Below, in pieces: positions 1-7,732 of a stretch of DNA of 64,000 nt (position 1 is the stretch's first letter; each line of letters starts with the position of its first letter). Made by a program: the position numbers and the translations under genes. A model generated the notes under the pieces. It searched no databases, had not been told where the DNA came from, and saw only the letters and a list, made by a program, of their open reading frames with translations. Source of the stretch: Verrucomicrobium sp. BvORR106 (GTDB lineage Bacteria; Verrucomicrobiota; Verrucomicrobiia; Verrucomicrobiales; Verrucomicrobiaceae); assembly GCF_000739655.1 (NCBI RefSeq), contig NZ_BATR01000181.1, positions 124,001 through 188,000 on the forward strand, written 5' to 3'.

Positions 1-467
1 TTCAAGGAAATGTGCGAAACGCGGATCTGCTCCTCCGTGAGAAAATGCTTCACATTCGCCTCGTAGTAAGCCTGAATATCCGCCTCGGCGGGCTCAGGCT
101 CGGGCGAGTACACATTCTTGAGCATCTTGTCCATCCGCACCCCGTTCGCCAGGTTGTCCTGGAGCAGACTTTCATCCTTGAACGGCATGCCGATGCTCAT
201 GTAAAACTGCTCCTCACCCCCCGACTGCTCGATGAGCTTTTCCAGCCTCGCCTTGGTCTCCTCCTCGCCAATTTCTGGGAATCGACGCCGCGACTCCTGC
301 TGGAGCAGTGCCCGGGAGGCGAGATTGTCCTTGGCCATGCCCCGGAATTCCGGGTCTCGCTCACAACACGAAACCTGAAGCGCCCGTTCATAGTGCCCCT
401 TGATGTGACGGAATTCTTCTTCAATAATCTCGTCGTCAATTGTCTCGCCGTTGATGATCAAAGCCAT
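1..467 (-). CDS. Parvulin-type (PpiC/SurA-like) peptidyl-prolyl isomerase, 3' part cut off by window edge
   Basis: The reading frame starts at an ATG whose complement lies at 465-467 and runs off the left edge, giving about 155 residues. It begins MALIINGETIDDEIIEEEF, is rich in Glu/Arg/Lys helices as in SurA or PpiC N-terminal chaperone regions, and ends at LTEEQIRVSHISL. That end matches the first strand of a parvulin rotamase domain, usually R-A-S-H-I-L-V. No signal peptide is seen, so a cytoplasmic or atypically exported isomerase is possible. It diverges from the carboxypeptidase gene. The isomerase assignment rests on the N-terminal architecture and the first rotamase strand only, because the catalytic core lies outside the window. 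Confidence 0.75.
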   Translation of the reverse strand, partial: MALIINGETIDDEIIEEEFRHIKGHYERALQVSCCERDPEFRGMAKDNLASRALLQQESRRRFPEIGEEETKARLEKLIEQSGGEEQFYMSIGMPFKDESLLQDNLANGVRMDKMLKNVYSPEPEPAEADIQAYYEANVKHFLTEEQIRVSHISL

Positions 468-558
468 GGCATGAAGTGTGCGTGTCTGGTGAGAAAGAGC
501 AACGGAAATCCCGGTTGTGTATACGCTCCGCTCCCGCCATCGTGATCAAGCTTCTCTC

Positions 559-1620
559 ATGAAAACCCCGATCAAGGTGAACCTGGCCGTCCTCGCCTCT
601 ATTTTCCTCGTTCAGTGTGCCGACAAACCGGCACCGACACCCGCCTATGGGTACCGGACTGGCACGGGCCTGACGAATCCTGCAGCGGGCTATGCCGCCC
701 CGGCGGCCCCGTCCTACCAGCTGGCTACCTACTCCCAGCCGGCGGCACGGCCGCCCCAGATGCCGCCGCCCCACCCTGTCTCCCTCTCCGTTCCCCAGCA
801 GGGTCCTGGTTACCCCTTCCCCTATGGTGGACCGAACTACGGGGCTCCGCAGGCGATGCTGTTTTCCAGCGGGTCCAACGTCGGCAGCGCCCCTCCCATC
901 CGGGCGGAATCCTTCATCCTCGTGAATGCAGATACCGGCGCCGTCATTGCCGCCCGGAATGCCGACGACCAAAGAGGAGCCGCCAGCACCCAGAAGATCC
1001 TCACCGCCCTGATCGTGGCCGAGGCGGGAAATCTCGATCAAAGAGTGAGGATCGCCCCCAGTGATGTGGTGGTGGAGCCCTCCAAGCTGGGCGTGAGACC
1101 TGGCGAAGTCTACACCCGGCGGGATCTCCTGATTGCGTTCCTGGTGAAGAGCTCCAACGACGTCGCCAACGTGCTGGCCCGCGACAACGCCGGCAGCGTG
1201 GAAGCCTTTGCCAGGAAGATGAATGCCCGCGCCCGCTCCCTCGGCGCGGTCAATTCCTACTTCACCAACCCCCACGGGTTGACCGGAGGCGGCCAACACT
1301 CCACCGCGCGCGACCTCTCCCGCATCGCTTGGGCCGCTTACAACAACCCGGTCGTCCGCGATGCAGTACGGCGGAAATACTACACCTTCACCTTCAACAA
1401 CGGTCGCCGAGTCACGCTGGAGAACACGAATGAGATCCTCGGCAAGATGGCGGAGTGCAACGGCATGAAGACGGGCTACACCGTCGCCGCTGGCCGCTGC
1501 CTCATCTCCACCGCACACTCCGGTCGCAAGGACGTGATCCTGGTCCAACTCGGCACCAGGACCAAGTACATCTGGGACGATGGGATGATCATGATGCGCT
1601 GGGGCCTCCAGCGCTCCTAG
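559..1620 (+). CDS. D-alanyl-D-alanine carboxypeptidase (peptidase S11, DacA-like)
   Basis: The 353-residue protein carries the penicillin-binding triad: S143-T-Q-K146 (SxxK), S198-S-N200 (SxN) and K304-T-G306. It trims the terminal D-Ala from peptidoglycan stem peptides in the periplasm. The N-terminus is hydrophobic and ends FLVQC-A, a possible but atypical lipobox with Gln at -1. A Pro/Ala/Gln-rich linker of about 100 residues separates it from the catalytic domain. The ATG at 559 is preferred over the upstream ATG at 517 because it directly precedes the signal sequence. The C-terminal PBP5 beta domain seems absent, as the protein ends soon after KTG. A hairpin follows the stop codon. Confidence 0.9.
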   Translation: MKTPIKVNLAVLASIFLVQCADKPAPTPAYGYRTGTGLTNPAAGYAAPAAPSYQLATYSQPAARPPQMPPPHPVSLSVPQQGPGYPFPYGGPNYGAPQAMLFSSGSNVGSAPPIRAESFILVNADTGAVIAARNADDQRGAASTQKILTALIVAEAGNLDQRVRIAPSDVVVEPSKLGVRPGEVYTRRDLLIAFLVKSSNDVANVLARDNAGSVEAFARKMNARARSLGAVNSYFTNPHGLTGGGQHSTARDLSRIAWAAYNNPVVRDAVRRKYYTFTFNNGRRVTLENTNEILGKMAECNGMKTGYTVAAGRCLISTAHSGRKDVILVQLGTRTKYIWDDGMIMMRWGLQRS

Positions 1621-1627
1621 TTCTCTG

Positions 1628-1654
1628 GCCTCCTCTATATAGATTAGAGGAGGC
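1628..1654. terminator. Perfect 10-bp hairpin between convergent genes
   Basis: GCCTCCTCTA and its exact reverse complement TAGAGGAGGC are separated by a 7-nt loop. The hairpin sits 7 bp after the carboxypeptidase stop and 23 bp from the end of the convergent yggS-like gene, so it could act in both directions. No T-run of note follows on either strand, so factor-independent termination is inferred rather than shown. Confidence 0.55.
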
Positions 1655-1677
1655 AGGATGCCGCGTGCGGAGGTCGG

Positions 1678-2355
1678 TCAGCGCCCACCAAAGATGGCGC
1701 TGCCCACCCTCACGATGGTCGCACCCTCCTCAATCGCGGTCTCATAGTCGCCGCTCATGCCCATGCTCAACCCGGGCAGAGACTTGCCCCCCCGGGTCTC
1801 CAGCCGATCTCTCAACTCCCGAAGCGCCGCAAAGTGACGCCGGCTTTCCTCCCCTGACTCCCCGATGGGAGGGACCGTCATGAGGCCCACGACGTTAACT
1901 TTGTCGAGCCCGAGCAACTCCTCCAGCTCCGCTTCCAGACGGGCGGGCTCAAAGCCGTACTTGCTCGCCTCGCCGGAGACGTTCACCTCGAGGTAGATCT
2001 GGGAAACAACTCCCAGCTCCCCGGCGATCCGGTGGATGTTCCGGGCAAGGTCCAGACTGTCCACACTGTGGATGGCCTCCACCACTGGAAGCACCTTGCG
2101 AATCTTGTTGGACTGCAGGTGGCCGATGAGATGCCAGCGCACATCAGCCGGCAGCACGGGCACTTTTGACATTAATTCCTGAACCCTGTTCTCACCGAAC
2201 AAATTTTGTCCCGCCTCGACAGCTTCGTGAATAGTCTCAGGAGAAAATGTCTTTGTTACGGCAATCAGCTCAATTTGGTCTGATTTTCTTCCAGATCTTG
2301 TCGCGGCTGCGACAATTTTTGATTTTACAACGCAAAGTTTGTCACGGATAAGCAT
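1678..2355 (-). CDS. yggS: YggS/PROSC family PLP homeostasis protein
   Basis: The 225-residue protein has the single-domain alanine-racemase-like barrel of the YggS family. The PLP lysine is K35 in IELIAVTK. Other family signatures are FGENRVQEL, WHLIGHLQSNK, a SVDSLDLA segment, LSMGMSGDYE and the C-terminal VRVGSAIFGGR. The family binds pyridoxal phosphate and buffers vitamin B6 and amino/keto-acid pools in the cytosol; it has no racemase activity of note. Length is normal for the family. It is convergent with the carboxypeptidase and divergent from a LysR regulator. Confidence 0.93.
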   Translation of the reverse strand: MLIRDKLCVVKSKIVAAATRSGRKSDQIELIAVTKTFSPETIHEAVEAGQNLFGENRVQELMSKVPVLPADVRWHLIGHLQSNKIRKVLPVVEAIHSVDSLDLARNIHRIAGELGVVSQIYLEVNVSGEASKYGFEPARLEAELEELLGLDKVNVVGLMTVPPIGESGEESRRHFAALRELRDRLETRGGKSLPGLSMGMSGDYETAIEEGATIVRVGSAIFGGR

Positions 2356-2370
2356 GCTTAATCAAGTTGC

Positions 2371-2392
2371 TACTTTATTTGCAAAGTATAAT
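2371..2392 (+). promoter_or_regulatory. Dyad and -10 box in the yggS/LysR divergent intergenic region
   Basis: TACTTT-N6-AAAGTA (2371-2388) is a perfect 6-bp-arm dyad. It overlaps a consensus -10 TATAAT (2387-2392) placed 15 bp before the LysR ATG. LysR regulators usually bind T-N11-A dyads and repress their own promoter, so this may be the autoregulatory site. The implied 5' UTR is very short. Regulation is inferred from position only. Confidence 0.4.
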
Positions 2393-2407
2393 TAATACCC
2401 TAACTAC

Positions 2408-3289
2408 ATGCAGCTGCAAATCTTCAAAATCTTCTGCGATCTCGTTGAGACCGGCAGCTTCAGCCTCGCCGCCGCCAAGAACAATATCACTCAAAGTGCG
2501 GTCAGCCAGCAGATCCGGGTTTTGGAAGAGAAGTACGGCGTGACGTTCTTCGAGCGCGGCGGCAAAAAGTTCTCGATCACCCCCGAAGGCGAGATCTTTG
2601 ACAAAGCAGCTCGCGAGATCCTGAGCGTGTATGACAGCATCAACTCGCGCCTGAATGAGCTGCGTGATGTGGTGGCAGGCCCGCTCAAGGTGAGCACCGT
2701 GTACAGCATTGGTCTGCATGAACTCCCGGCCAAACTGAAGAAGTTCCGCGAATCCCATCCCGAGGTGGACGTTCAGATCGAGTACAAGCGCTCCCCCATG
2801 ATCTATGACGACGTGGCGGATGGCCGGGCCGATATCGGCCTGGTGGCTTTTCCGGTTCGAGGCAAAGGCATCATCAGCGACGTCTTTGATGAAGACGAGA
2901 TGGTCGTCATCTGCGCCCCCACCCACCGCCTGGCCAAGAAGCGCAAGGTGAAGCTGAAGGAGCTGCAGGGTGAGAGCTTCGTGGCCTTCGACCCAGACAC
3001 GCCCACCCGCAAGGCCATTGACCGCGCCTTGAAGGGGCACGCCATCACCTTCCTGCAGCAGCATGAGTTCGACAACATCGAGACCGTGAAGCGCGCCGTC
3101 GAGGTCGCAGGCGTTGTTTCCATTGTCCCCCGCCGCACGGTGGACAAAGAGGTCGCCGAGGGCCGTCTCGCCGCCGTGAAGGTGGAAGATGCCTCCCTCA
3201 ACCGCCCGCTGGGCATTCTTCGCAAGCAGGCCCGCATCACCACGCCAGCCATGCGGGAGTTCATGAACGTGTTGCTGGGCACCAAGTAG
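2408..3289 (+). CDS. LysR-type transcriptional regulator (CysB/CysL-like)
   Basis: The 293-residue protein has an N-terminal winged helix-turn-helix (about 1-60: FSLAAAKNNITQSAVSQQIRVLEEKYG, FFERGGKKFSITPEGE) and a C-terminal type-2 periplasmic-binding-fold effector domain (about 90-290: LKVSTVYSIGLHELPAKLKKF, GRADIGLVAFP). Length and layout are normal for the family. LysR proteins usually control a divergent gene, here the yggS-like gene, but the inducer cannot be read from sequence. The EEP-domain gene follows 17 bp downstream on the same strand and may be co-transcribed. Confidence 0.93.
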   Translation: MQLQIFKIFCDLVETGSFSLAAAKNNITQSAVSQQIRVLEEKYGVTFFERGGKKFSITPEGEIFDKAAREILSVYDSINSRLNELRDVVAGPLKVSTVYSIGLHELPAKLKKFRESHPEVDVQIEYKRSPMIYDDVADGRADIGLVAFPVRGKGIISDVFDEDEMVVICAPTHRLAKKRKVKLKELQGESFVAFDPDTPTRKAIDRALKGHAITFLQQHEFDNIETVKRAVEVAGVVSIVPRRTVDKEVAEGRLAAVKVEDASLNRPLGILRKQARITTPAMREFMNVLLGTK

Positions 3290-3306
3290 TCCCCCCCACG
3301 ACCAGG

Positions 3307-4251
3307 ATGGTTTCCCGGACCGCCATGGATCGAGCGCTGCGCTGGATGCGCCGCCCGGCCATGGCGGTTCTTCTTTTGGGGATGGTGCTGCACTTGACGG
3401 TGCGTGACCGGTACCCTGGCCTGGCCACGGTCTTCTACGGCCTGCCACTGCCCCTCCTCACTCTGGGCTGGCTGGGGGCGGCCCTCGCGGGAAAGCAGGG
3501 GCACATCAGTCGCGCCGTCAAACTCAGCCTGGGCCTGGCCTGCGGACTCTGGTGGTATGGCTCCTCGTACCAGAAACATCCAATCGTGGGGGCTCTCCCG
3601 GCACAACGTGAGCTGAAGGTCCTGTACTGGAACCTCGCCCACCGCCGCCTGCCACACGAAGGCGTCGGCCGCCTGTTGGCGGAACATCGCCCCGACATTG
3701 CAGGGTTCGTTGAAACAGGCCGCATTTCCGGGGACCCCAATCCCTTGGTCAGCCACCTGCCGGACGGCTACCAGATGTTGAAGACCGCCCACGGGGCTGC
3801 CGTGCTGGTCCGGGGCAGCGCCCGCGTCCTGCATGCCTACGTCCTGCCATCAAGGAGCAAATACCTCGAACTGGAGCTGACGGTGGACGGCCAGAGCTGG
3901 AGCCTGTTCATCGTGGATGGCGTCTCCTCTCCCATCCGCTCCCGTCAGGATGTGCTGGAGCAAGTGCTCGCGCAGGCCCGGAACAAACCTCGAACCCTCA
4001 TTGTCGGGGACTTCAACACCCCTCGAGAATCCATCTGGCTCATCCCGTGGCGGGAGGCCTTTCATCATGCCTTCGATGAGGCCGGTGCCGGCTGGAGCGA
4101 GACCTGGCCCCGCCAATCACCTTTGCCCCTGCTCAGCATCGATCACATCTGGAGCTCCAAGGACCTCCAGCCCCTGACTGCACAGAAGCTGTGGTCACTT
4201 GAGTCCGATCATGCCGCCCTGCTGACGACACTCCGGGTGAATCCACCGTGA
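3307..4251 (+). CDS. Membrane-anchored endonuclease/exonuclease/phosphatase (EEP) family protein
   Basis: The 314-residue protein has two to three hydrophobic N-terminal segments (about 15-90) followed by an EEP domain. Motifs are LKVLYWNLAHRR, DIAGFVET (metal-binding Glu), VGDFNTP, SIDHIW and the C-terminal SDHAAL with its catalytic His. EEP enzymes hydrolyse phosphodiester or phosphomonoester bonds; membrane-anchored versions of this size are common, with unknown substrates. The ATG at 3307 is used, though an ATG at 3325 is possible. The gene ends 5 bp short of the convergent DUF1080 gene. Confidence 0.85.
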   Translation: MVSRTAMDRALRWMRRPAMAVLLLGMVLHLTVRDRYPGLATVFYGLPLPLLTLGWLGAALAGKQGHISRAVKLSLGLACGLWWYGSSYQKHPIVGALPAQRELKVLYWNLAHRRLPHEGVGRLLAEHRPDIAGFVETGRISGDPNPLVSHLPDGYQMLKTAHGAAVLVRGSARVLHAYVLPSRSKYLELELTVDGQSWSLFIVDGVSSPIRSRQDVLEQVLAQARNKPRTLIVGDFNTPRESIWLIPWREAFHHAFDEAGAGWSETWPRQSPLPLLSIDHIWSSKDLQPLTAQKLWSLESDHAALLTTLRVNPP

Positions 4252-4256
4252 GGCCG

Positions 4257-4934
4257 TCAGGATTTCGGCGTAATCGGCGTCAGGACCACGTTCTTGATGG
4301 CCGCAGTGGTCTGGTAGGTGCTGAACGAGAGGGGCTGGTAGTCTTCAATCGGACCTGGGCGCACCCCGATCTTCTTGCCAGCGATATCCACGTCGATCAC
4401 CTTCTCATCGTTGATCCACGCCGTGAGCGACTCTGGTGTGACACGCAGCTTGATCCGGTACCACTTCTTGTCTTCCAGTTTGCGGAAGTGTCCGGTGGAG
4501 TTTTCTGACGCGTCGAGCCCGTCGATGCTGGAAATGCCCGTGACGCTGCCGCTCCACCCACCCACCACCAGCGTGGCGCAGGTCTTCAGACTGCCCACGG
4601 GGAAGGTGAGCCCGCAGAAGAAGTCGATCCCCTCCACCCGCTGTGCCTCAAGGGTGATTTCATAGTTCGTCAGCGGGAGGTCCTTGGCCTTTTGATAGAT
4701 TATGCCGGTGATAGACTCCCCCAGGCCGATGATCATCTGGCCATCTTTGACGGTGATCTCGCCACTGCCGCCCGCGTCATAGGCCTTCCAGTTATTGAGA
4801 CTCTTGCCATCAAAGAGCACCACGCTCTTTTCGGCCGCCGCCGCCGCACCGGCGGCTGGCGCGGGCTCCGCCTTCCCGGTCAGGGGTGCGAGCATGGCAA
4901 CGGCGGAGAGAATTGGAGCAAGCAGGACCTTCAT
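4257..4934 (-). CDS. Secreted DUF1080 (3-keto-disaccharide hydrolase-like) protein
   Basis: The 225-residue protein has a signal peptide (MKVLLAPILSAVAMLAPLTGKAEP) and a short Ala linker, then a concanavalin-like beta-sandwich of the DUF1080 family (VVLFDGKSLNNWKAYD, ITVKDGQMIIGLG, NYEITLEAQRVEGIDFFCGLTFPV, KWYRIKLRVTPESLTAWINDEKVID). DUF1080 proteins are abundant in Verrucomicrobiota and Planctomycetota; some hydrolyse 3-keto-glycosides. The ATG at 4934 is chosen because the upstream extension (to 5006) would precede the signal peptide and run into the divergent L,D-transpeptidase. Activity here is inferred from family only. Confidence 0.88.
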   Translation of the reverse strand: MKVLLAPILSAVAMLAPLTGKAEPAPAAGAAAAAEKSVVLFDGKSLNNWKAYDAGGSGEITVKDGQMIIGLGESITGIIYQKAKDLPLTNYEITLEAQRVEGIDFFCGLTFPVGSLKTCATLVVGGWSGSVTGISSIDGLDASENSTGHFRKLEDKKWYRIKLRVTPESLTAWINDEKVIDVDIAGKKIGVRPGPIEDYQPLSFSTYQTTAAIKNVVLTPITPKS

Positions 4935-4988
4935 GGACGGATGAAAACGGTGGAGAGTGGCGAGGTTGTGTGCTACGAAACAATCGCC

Positions 4989-5672
4989 ATGAGTCTTCCG
5001 AGTCAACTCCCCAAATTCGTCATCCTGGCCCTCGTGGGGCTGTCAGCACTGGGACTCTCCAGCTGCAAAACCCTTAAAGTGGCCAAGCAGGACGACTATG
5101 ACTCGCCCGCCTACCGCCCGCAGAGCCTGTCCAACGTGCGGGTCAAGGTGAGCCTGAACAAGCAGATGGTCTACGTCATGGAGGGTGACAAGCCCCTCCT
5201 GGTGACCGCAACCTGCGTGGGCACCCCCAGCAACCCCACCCCCAGGGGGAATTTCAAGGTTTACAACAAGATCGAGAAGAAGCGCTCCATGAGCTACGGC
5301 TTTGCCGTCCAAGGAAACGCCATCACCCCCATCAAGGCCACGAACATGCGCGGCGGACGTTATGTGGGCTACCCGATGCCCTACTGGGTGGAGTTCTCCC
5401 CGGCGTACGGCTTCCACCAGGGTTATGTGTGGAATGTCCCCCGCTCCCACGGCTGCCTGCGCCTGCACAAGAACGTGGCCCCCAAGTTCTTCGCTCTCAC
5501 CCGCCTGGGCACCCCGGTGAACATTGCCTACACCCAGCCTGAGGACAACACCTTGGGCGCCACCGCCACCCGGCCCGGCGCGGAACATTATCTTGCGCCT
5601 GACCCGCCGAACAGCGTACTTATCACCGAGGCCGCCTTCAAGGCCCCTGACAAGCCGCTCTTCGCCAACTGA
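4989..5672 (+). CDS. L,D-transpeptidase (YkuD domain) lipoprotein
   Basis: The 227-residue precursor has a lipobox LSSC around residue 26 and a YkuD catalytic domain with the signature RSHGCLRL (S153-H-G-C156). It would form or edit 3-3 peptidoglycan cross-links or attach proteins to the wall from the outer-membrane side of the periplasm. The ATG at 4989 starts the lipoprotein signal; the open frame extends to 4692 without biological support. The C-terminal 40 residues after the domain are poorly conserved in look. It is divergent from the DUF1080 gene and 34 bp upstream of ispH. Confidence 0.92.
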   Translation: MSLPSQLPKFVILALVGLSALGLSSCKTLKVAKQDDYDSPAYRPQSLSNVRVKVSLNKQMVYVMEGDKPLLVTATCVGTPSNPTPRGNFKVYNKIEKKRSMSYGFAVQGNAITPIKATNMRGGRYVGYPMPYWVEFSPAYGFHQGYVWNVPRSHGCLRLHKNVAPKFFALTRLGTPVNIAYTQPEDNTLGATATRPGAEHYLAPDPPNSVLITEAAFKAPDKPLFAN

Positions 5673-5706
5673 TCCGGCCCTGAGCCCCGTTTCCTGACTC
5701 TGATTC

Positions 5707-6999
5707 ATGTCCGACGCCTCCAGCCCTGTGTCCGCCCCAGCTCCCGCCGCCAAATCCCGCCGAGTCAATGTCCGCACCCCGGAGGTGATGGAGCGGGTTC
5801 AAGCGGAGGTGGAGACACACTACCGCAGCGTGCTGGTGGAGAACCTGCGGAAGGCTGGCGGATTCATGACGGCGGGAAACACCACCATCCGTCTGGCGCG
5901 GGATTTCGGCTTCTGCTACGGGGTGGAGCGCGCCATCGACCTCGCCTATGCCGCCCGTCGGGTCTTCGCCGACCGGCGGGTATTCCTGCTGGGGGAGATC
6001 ATTCACAATCCAGAGGTCAACCGTCAGCTCACGGAGATGGGGATTGTCAGCATCCCCATCAGCCAGCATCTCGACGCCGTTTCCAAGCTGGGACCGGAAG
6101 ATGTGGTGATCGTGCCCGCCTTTGGTGCGGAGACCCAGTTGATGAACGTCATCAGCGAACGCGGCTGCCTGGTGGTGGATACCACCTGCGGCGATGTCAT
6201 GAGCGTCTGGAAGCGCGTCCGCGGCTACGCCAAGCAGGGCTTCACCTCCATCATCCATGGCAAGGCCTCCCATGAGGAGACCCGGGCGACTTCCTCCCGT
6301 GCTCAGGGCGATGACGGGAAGGGTAACTTTGTGGTCGTGCTCACCCTGGGCGATGTGGACTACGTCTGCGACTACATCCGCCACGGTGGCAACCGGGAGG
6401 AGTTCCTGAAGCGCTTCGAAGGAGCCATGTCGCCGGGTTTTGATCCTGACCAGCATCTCAAGCGGGTCGGTGTGGCCAACCAGACCACCATGCTGAAGTC
6501 GGAGACGGAGGAACTCCAGCGCCGGGTGCAGCAGGCCGTGATCGACCGGGACGGTCCAGAGCCGGCCCAGCAGAACTTCCAGGTCTTTGACACCATCTGT
6601 GGTGCCACGCAGGAGCGTCAGGACTCCCTTTTCGAGATGCTCCGCAAGCCGCTCGACATTCTTCTCGTGGTCGGTGGTTACAACAGCTCCAACACGACTC
6701 ACCTCGTGGAAATCGGTGAGAAAGAGCTGCCCACCTTCTTCATTCGCACCGCTGAGTTGCTGAAGAGCTTCACCGAGATTGTGCACTTTGATCTCCACCT
6801 GAAGGCGGAAAAGACCAGCTACTCTGCGAAGCTGGCCAGTGAGGAGCCCATCGTGGTGGGCATCACCGCTGGTGCCTCCTGCCCCAACAACCTGATCGAG
6901 GACACGATCCTCCGGGTGTTTGAACTCCGGGGCGTTGCCCCCGATCTGGTAAAGCAGGAAGTCGCCCGAGCCGCCGAGGCCCAACAGCGGCCAGAGTGA
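5707..6999 (+). CDS. ispH: 4-hydroxy-3-methylbut-2-enyl diphosphate reductase
   Basis: This is the last enzyme of the MEP isoprenoid pathway, reducing HMBPP to IPP and DMAPP with an Fe-S cluster. The three cluster cysteines are visible in FGFCYGVERA, VVDTTCGDVMSVW and TAGASCPNNLIED. At 430 residues it belongs to the long form typical of cyanobacteria, plants and several PVC bacteria, not the roughly 310-residue E. coli form. An extra N-terminal segment of about 60 residues and an insertion around 180-260 account for the length. It is followed by tRNA-Val on the same strand. Confidence 0.95.
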   Translation: MSDASSPVSAPAPAAKSRRVNVRTPEVMERVQAEVETHYRSVLVENLRKAGGFMTAGNTTIRLARDFGFCYGVERAIDLAYAARRVFADRRVFLLGEIIHNPEVNRQLTEMGIVSIPISQHLDAVSKLGPEDVVIVPAFGAETQLMNVISERGCLVVDTTCGDVMSVWKRVRGYAKQGFTSIIHGKASHEETRATSSRAQGDDGKGNFVVVLTLGDVDYVCDYIRHGGNREEFLKRFEGAMSPGFDPDQHLKRVGVANQTTMLKSETEELQRRVQQAVIDRDGPEPAQQNFQVFDTICGATQERQDSLFEMLRKPLDILLVVGGYNSSNTTHLVEIGEKELPTFFIRTAELLKSFTEIVHFDLHLKAEKTSYSAKLASEEPIVVGITAGASCPNNLIEDTILRVFELRGVAPDLVKQEVARAAEAQQRPE

Positions 7000-7095
7000 T
7001 TTGAGGTCTCAGGCAGAAGGGCAAAAAAACATTTGCGTCCTGCACCACCTCATTGTATCAAGCAGGCCGCTTCCAAATACGAGGAAGCACCGTTT

Positions 7096-7170
7096 GCGCG
7101 GTTAGCTCAGTGGTAGAGCACCTCCCTGACACGGAGGGGGTCACAGGTTCGAACCCTGTATCGCGCACCA
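7096..7170 (+). tRNA. tRNA-Val (anticodon GAC)
   Basis: A full cloverleaf is present: acceptor GCGCGGT pairs with ATCGCGC (one G-U), a D-arm contains TAGCTCAGTGGTAGAGC, the anticodon stem CCTCC/GGAGG encloses CTGACAC with anticodon GAC at 7128-7130, the T-arm is GGTTCGAACCC, and the CCA end is encoded. Six T residues follow almost at once and may serve as terminator. Confidence 0.97.
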
Positions 7171-7272
7171 TTTTTTAGCCTCCCCGGCAGAGTGGTTCTT
7201 TCGATTGAGACCGCATCAGCGGCTGAGATCCCAGGTCCCTCTTGAATGGCCGTCGTTGCTGGATCGAACCCT

Positions 7273-7668
7273 TCAGCAGTAGTAGTCGTTCAAACGAGGG
7301 GTGTCACCGGGCTTGCCAGCCTCGATCCATTGGAGTTTGTCGCGCAGGAAGGCCAGGGCGTTTTCCACCTGGGCCTGCTTCTCCTCAAGTTTCCCGATCT
7401 GGGTGCGCATGATCTGAGCCGTTCGCTTGGGGGACCGCATTCCCTTTCGATACTCGTCATTGAGCGCGGAGATCTCTCTCAACGTGTAGCCCAAGGATTG
7501 TTGCAGCCGGATCATGCGTGCCGCAGTGACATCGTCCTCGTTGAAGATCTGGTAGGCATTTGAGCCTCCCTTCTCGGATCGTCGCGGCTTGAGCAGACCC
7601 TTGCCGATGTAGAACCGGATGGTGTCTTGCGTGAGGCCGGTGGCCTTGGCGAATTCTGAGATGAGCAT
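7273..7668 (-). CDS. MerR family transcriptional regulator
   Basis: The 131-residue protein begins MLISEFAKATGLTQDTIRFYIGKGLL, the MerR winged-helix, with NAYQIFNEDDVTAARMIRLQQSLGYTLREI as the second half. A C-terminal coiled coil (LEEKQAQVENALAFLRDKLQWIE) serves dimerisation. There is no Cys-rich metal site, so it resembles the small-molecule or aldehyde/stress-responsive branch (AdhR-like). The ATG at 7668 is chosen over an upstream in-frame start because it opens the DNA-binding domain. It diverges from an aldo/keto reductase whose promoter has the MerR-type geometry. Confidence 0.92.
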   Translation of the reverse strand: MLISEFAKATGLTQDTIRFYIGKGLLKPRRSEKGGSNAYQIFNEDDVTAARMIRLQQSLGYTLREISALNDEYRKGMRSPKRTAQIMRTQIGKLEEKQAQVENALAFLRDKLQWIEAGKPGDTPRLNDYYC

Positions 7669-7678
7669 GATTACCCCC

Positions 7679-7709
7679 TTGACCCTGGAGTATGGTCCAG
7701 ACCCATAGT
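7679..7709 (+). promoter_or_regulatory. MerR-type promoter with 19-bp spacer driving the aldo/keto reductase
   Basis: A -35 box TTGACC (7679-7684) and a -10 box CATAGT (7704-7709) are separated by 19 bp. The spacer contains the dyad CTGGA-N6-TCCAG (7685-7700). Over-long 19-bp spacers with a central dyad are the hallmark of promoters that MerR proteins activate by DNA untwisting. It lies between the divergent merR-like gene and the reductase. Predicted transcription starts near 7716. Confidence 0.65.
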
Positions 7710-7732
7710 GCCTGTCAAAAGTGATTCCACCC

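Noticed and set aside
436-1548. 370-codon open frame antisense to the D,D-carboxypeptidase
   Set aside because: All three penicillin-binding motifs are on the plus strand; the antisense frame lacks any.
5638-6984. 448-codon open frame antisense to ispH
   Set aside because: The IspH cysteine motifs and family length decide the plus strand; the antisense translation has no recognisable domain.
7185-7275. tRNA-Ser/Leu-like D-arm (GGCAGAGTGGTT) and T-arm-like (GGATCGAACCC) after tRNA-Val
   Set aside because: No acceptor stem, anticodon stem or consistent spacing can be drawn, so it is at best a remnant and more likely chance.
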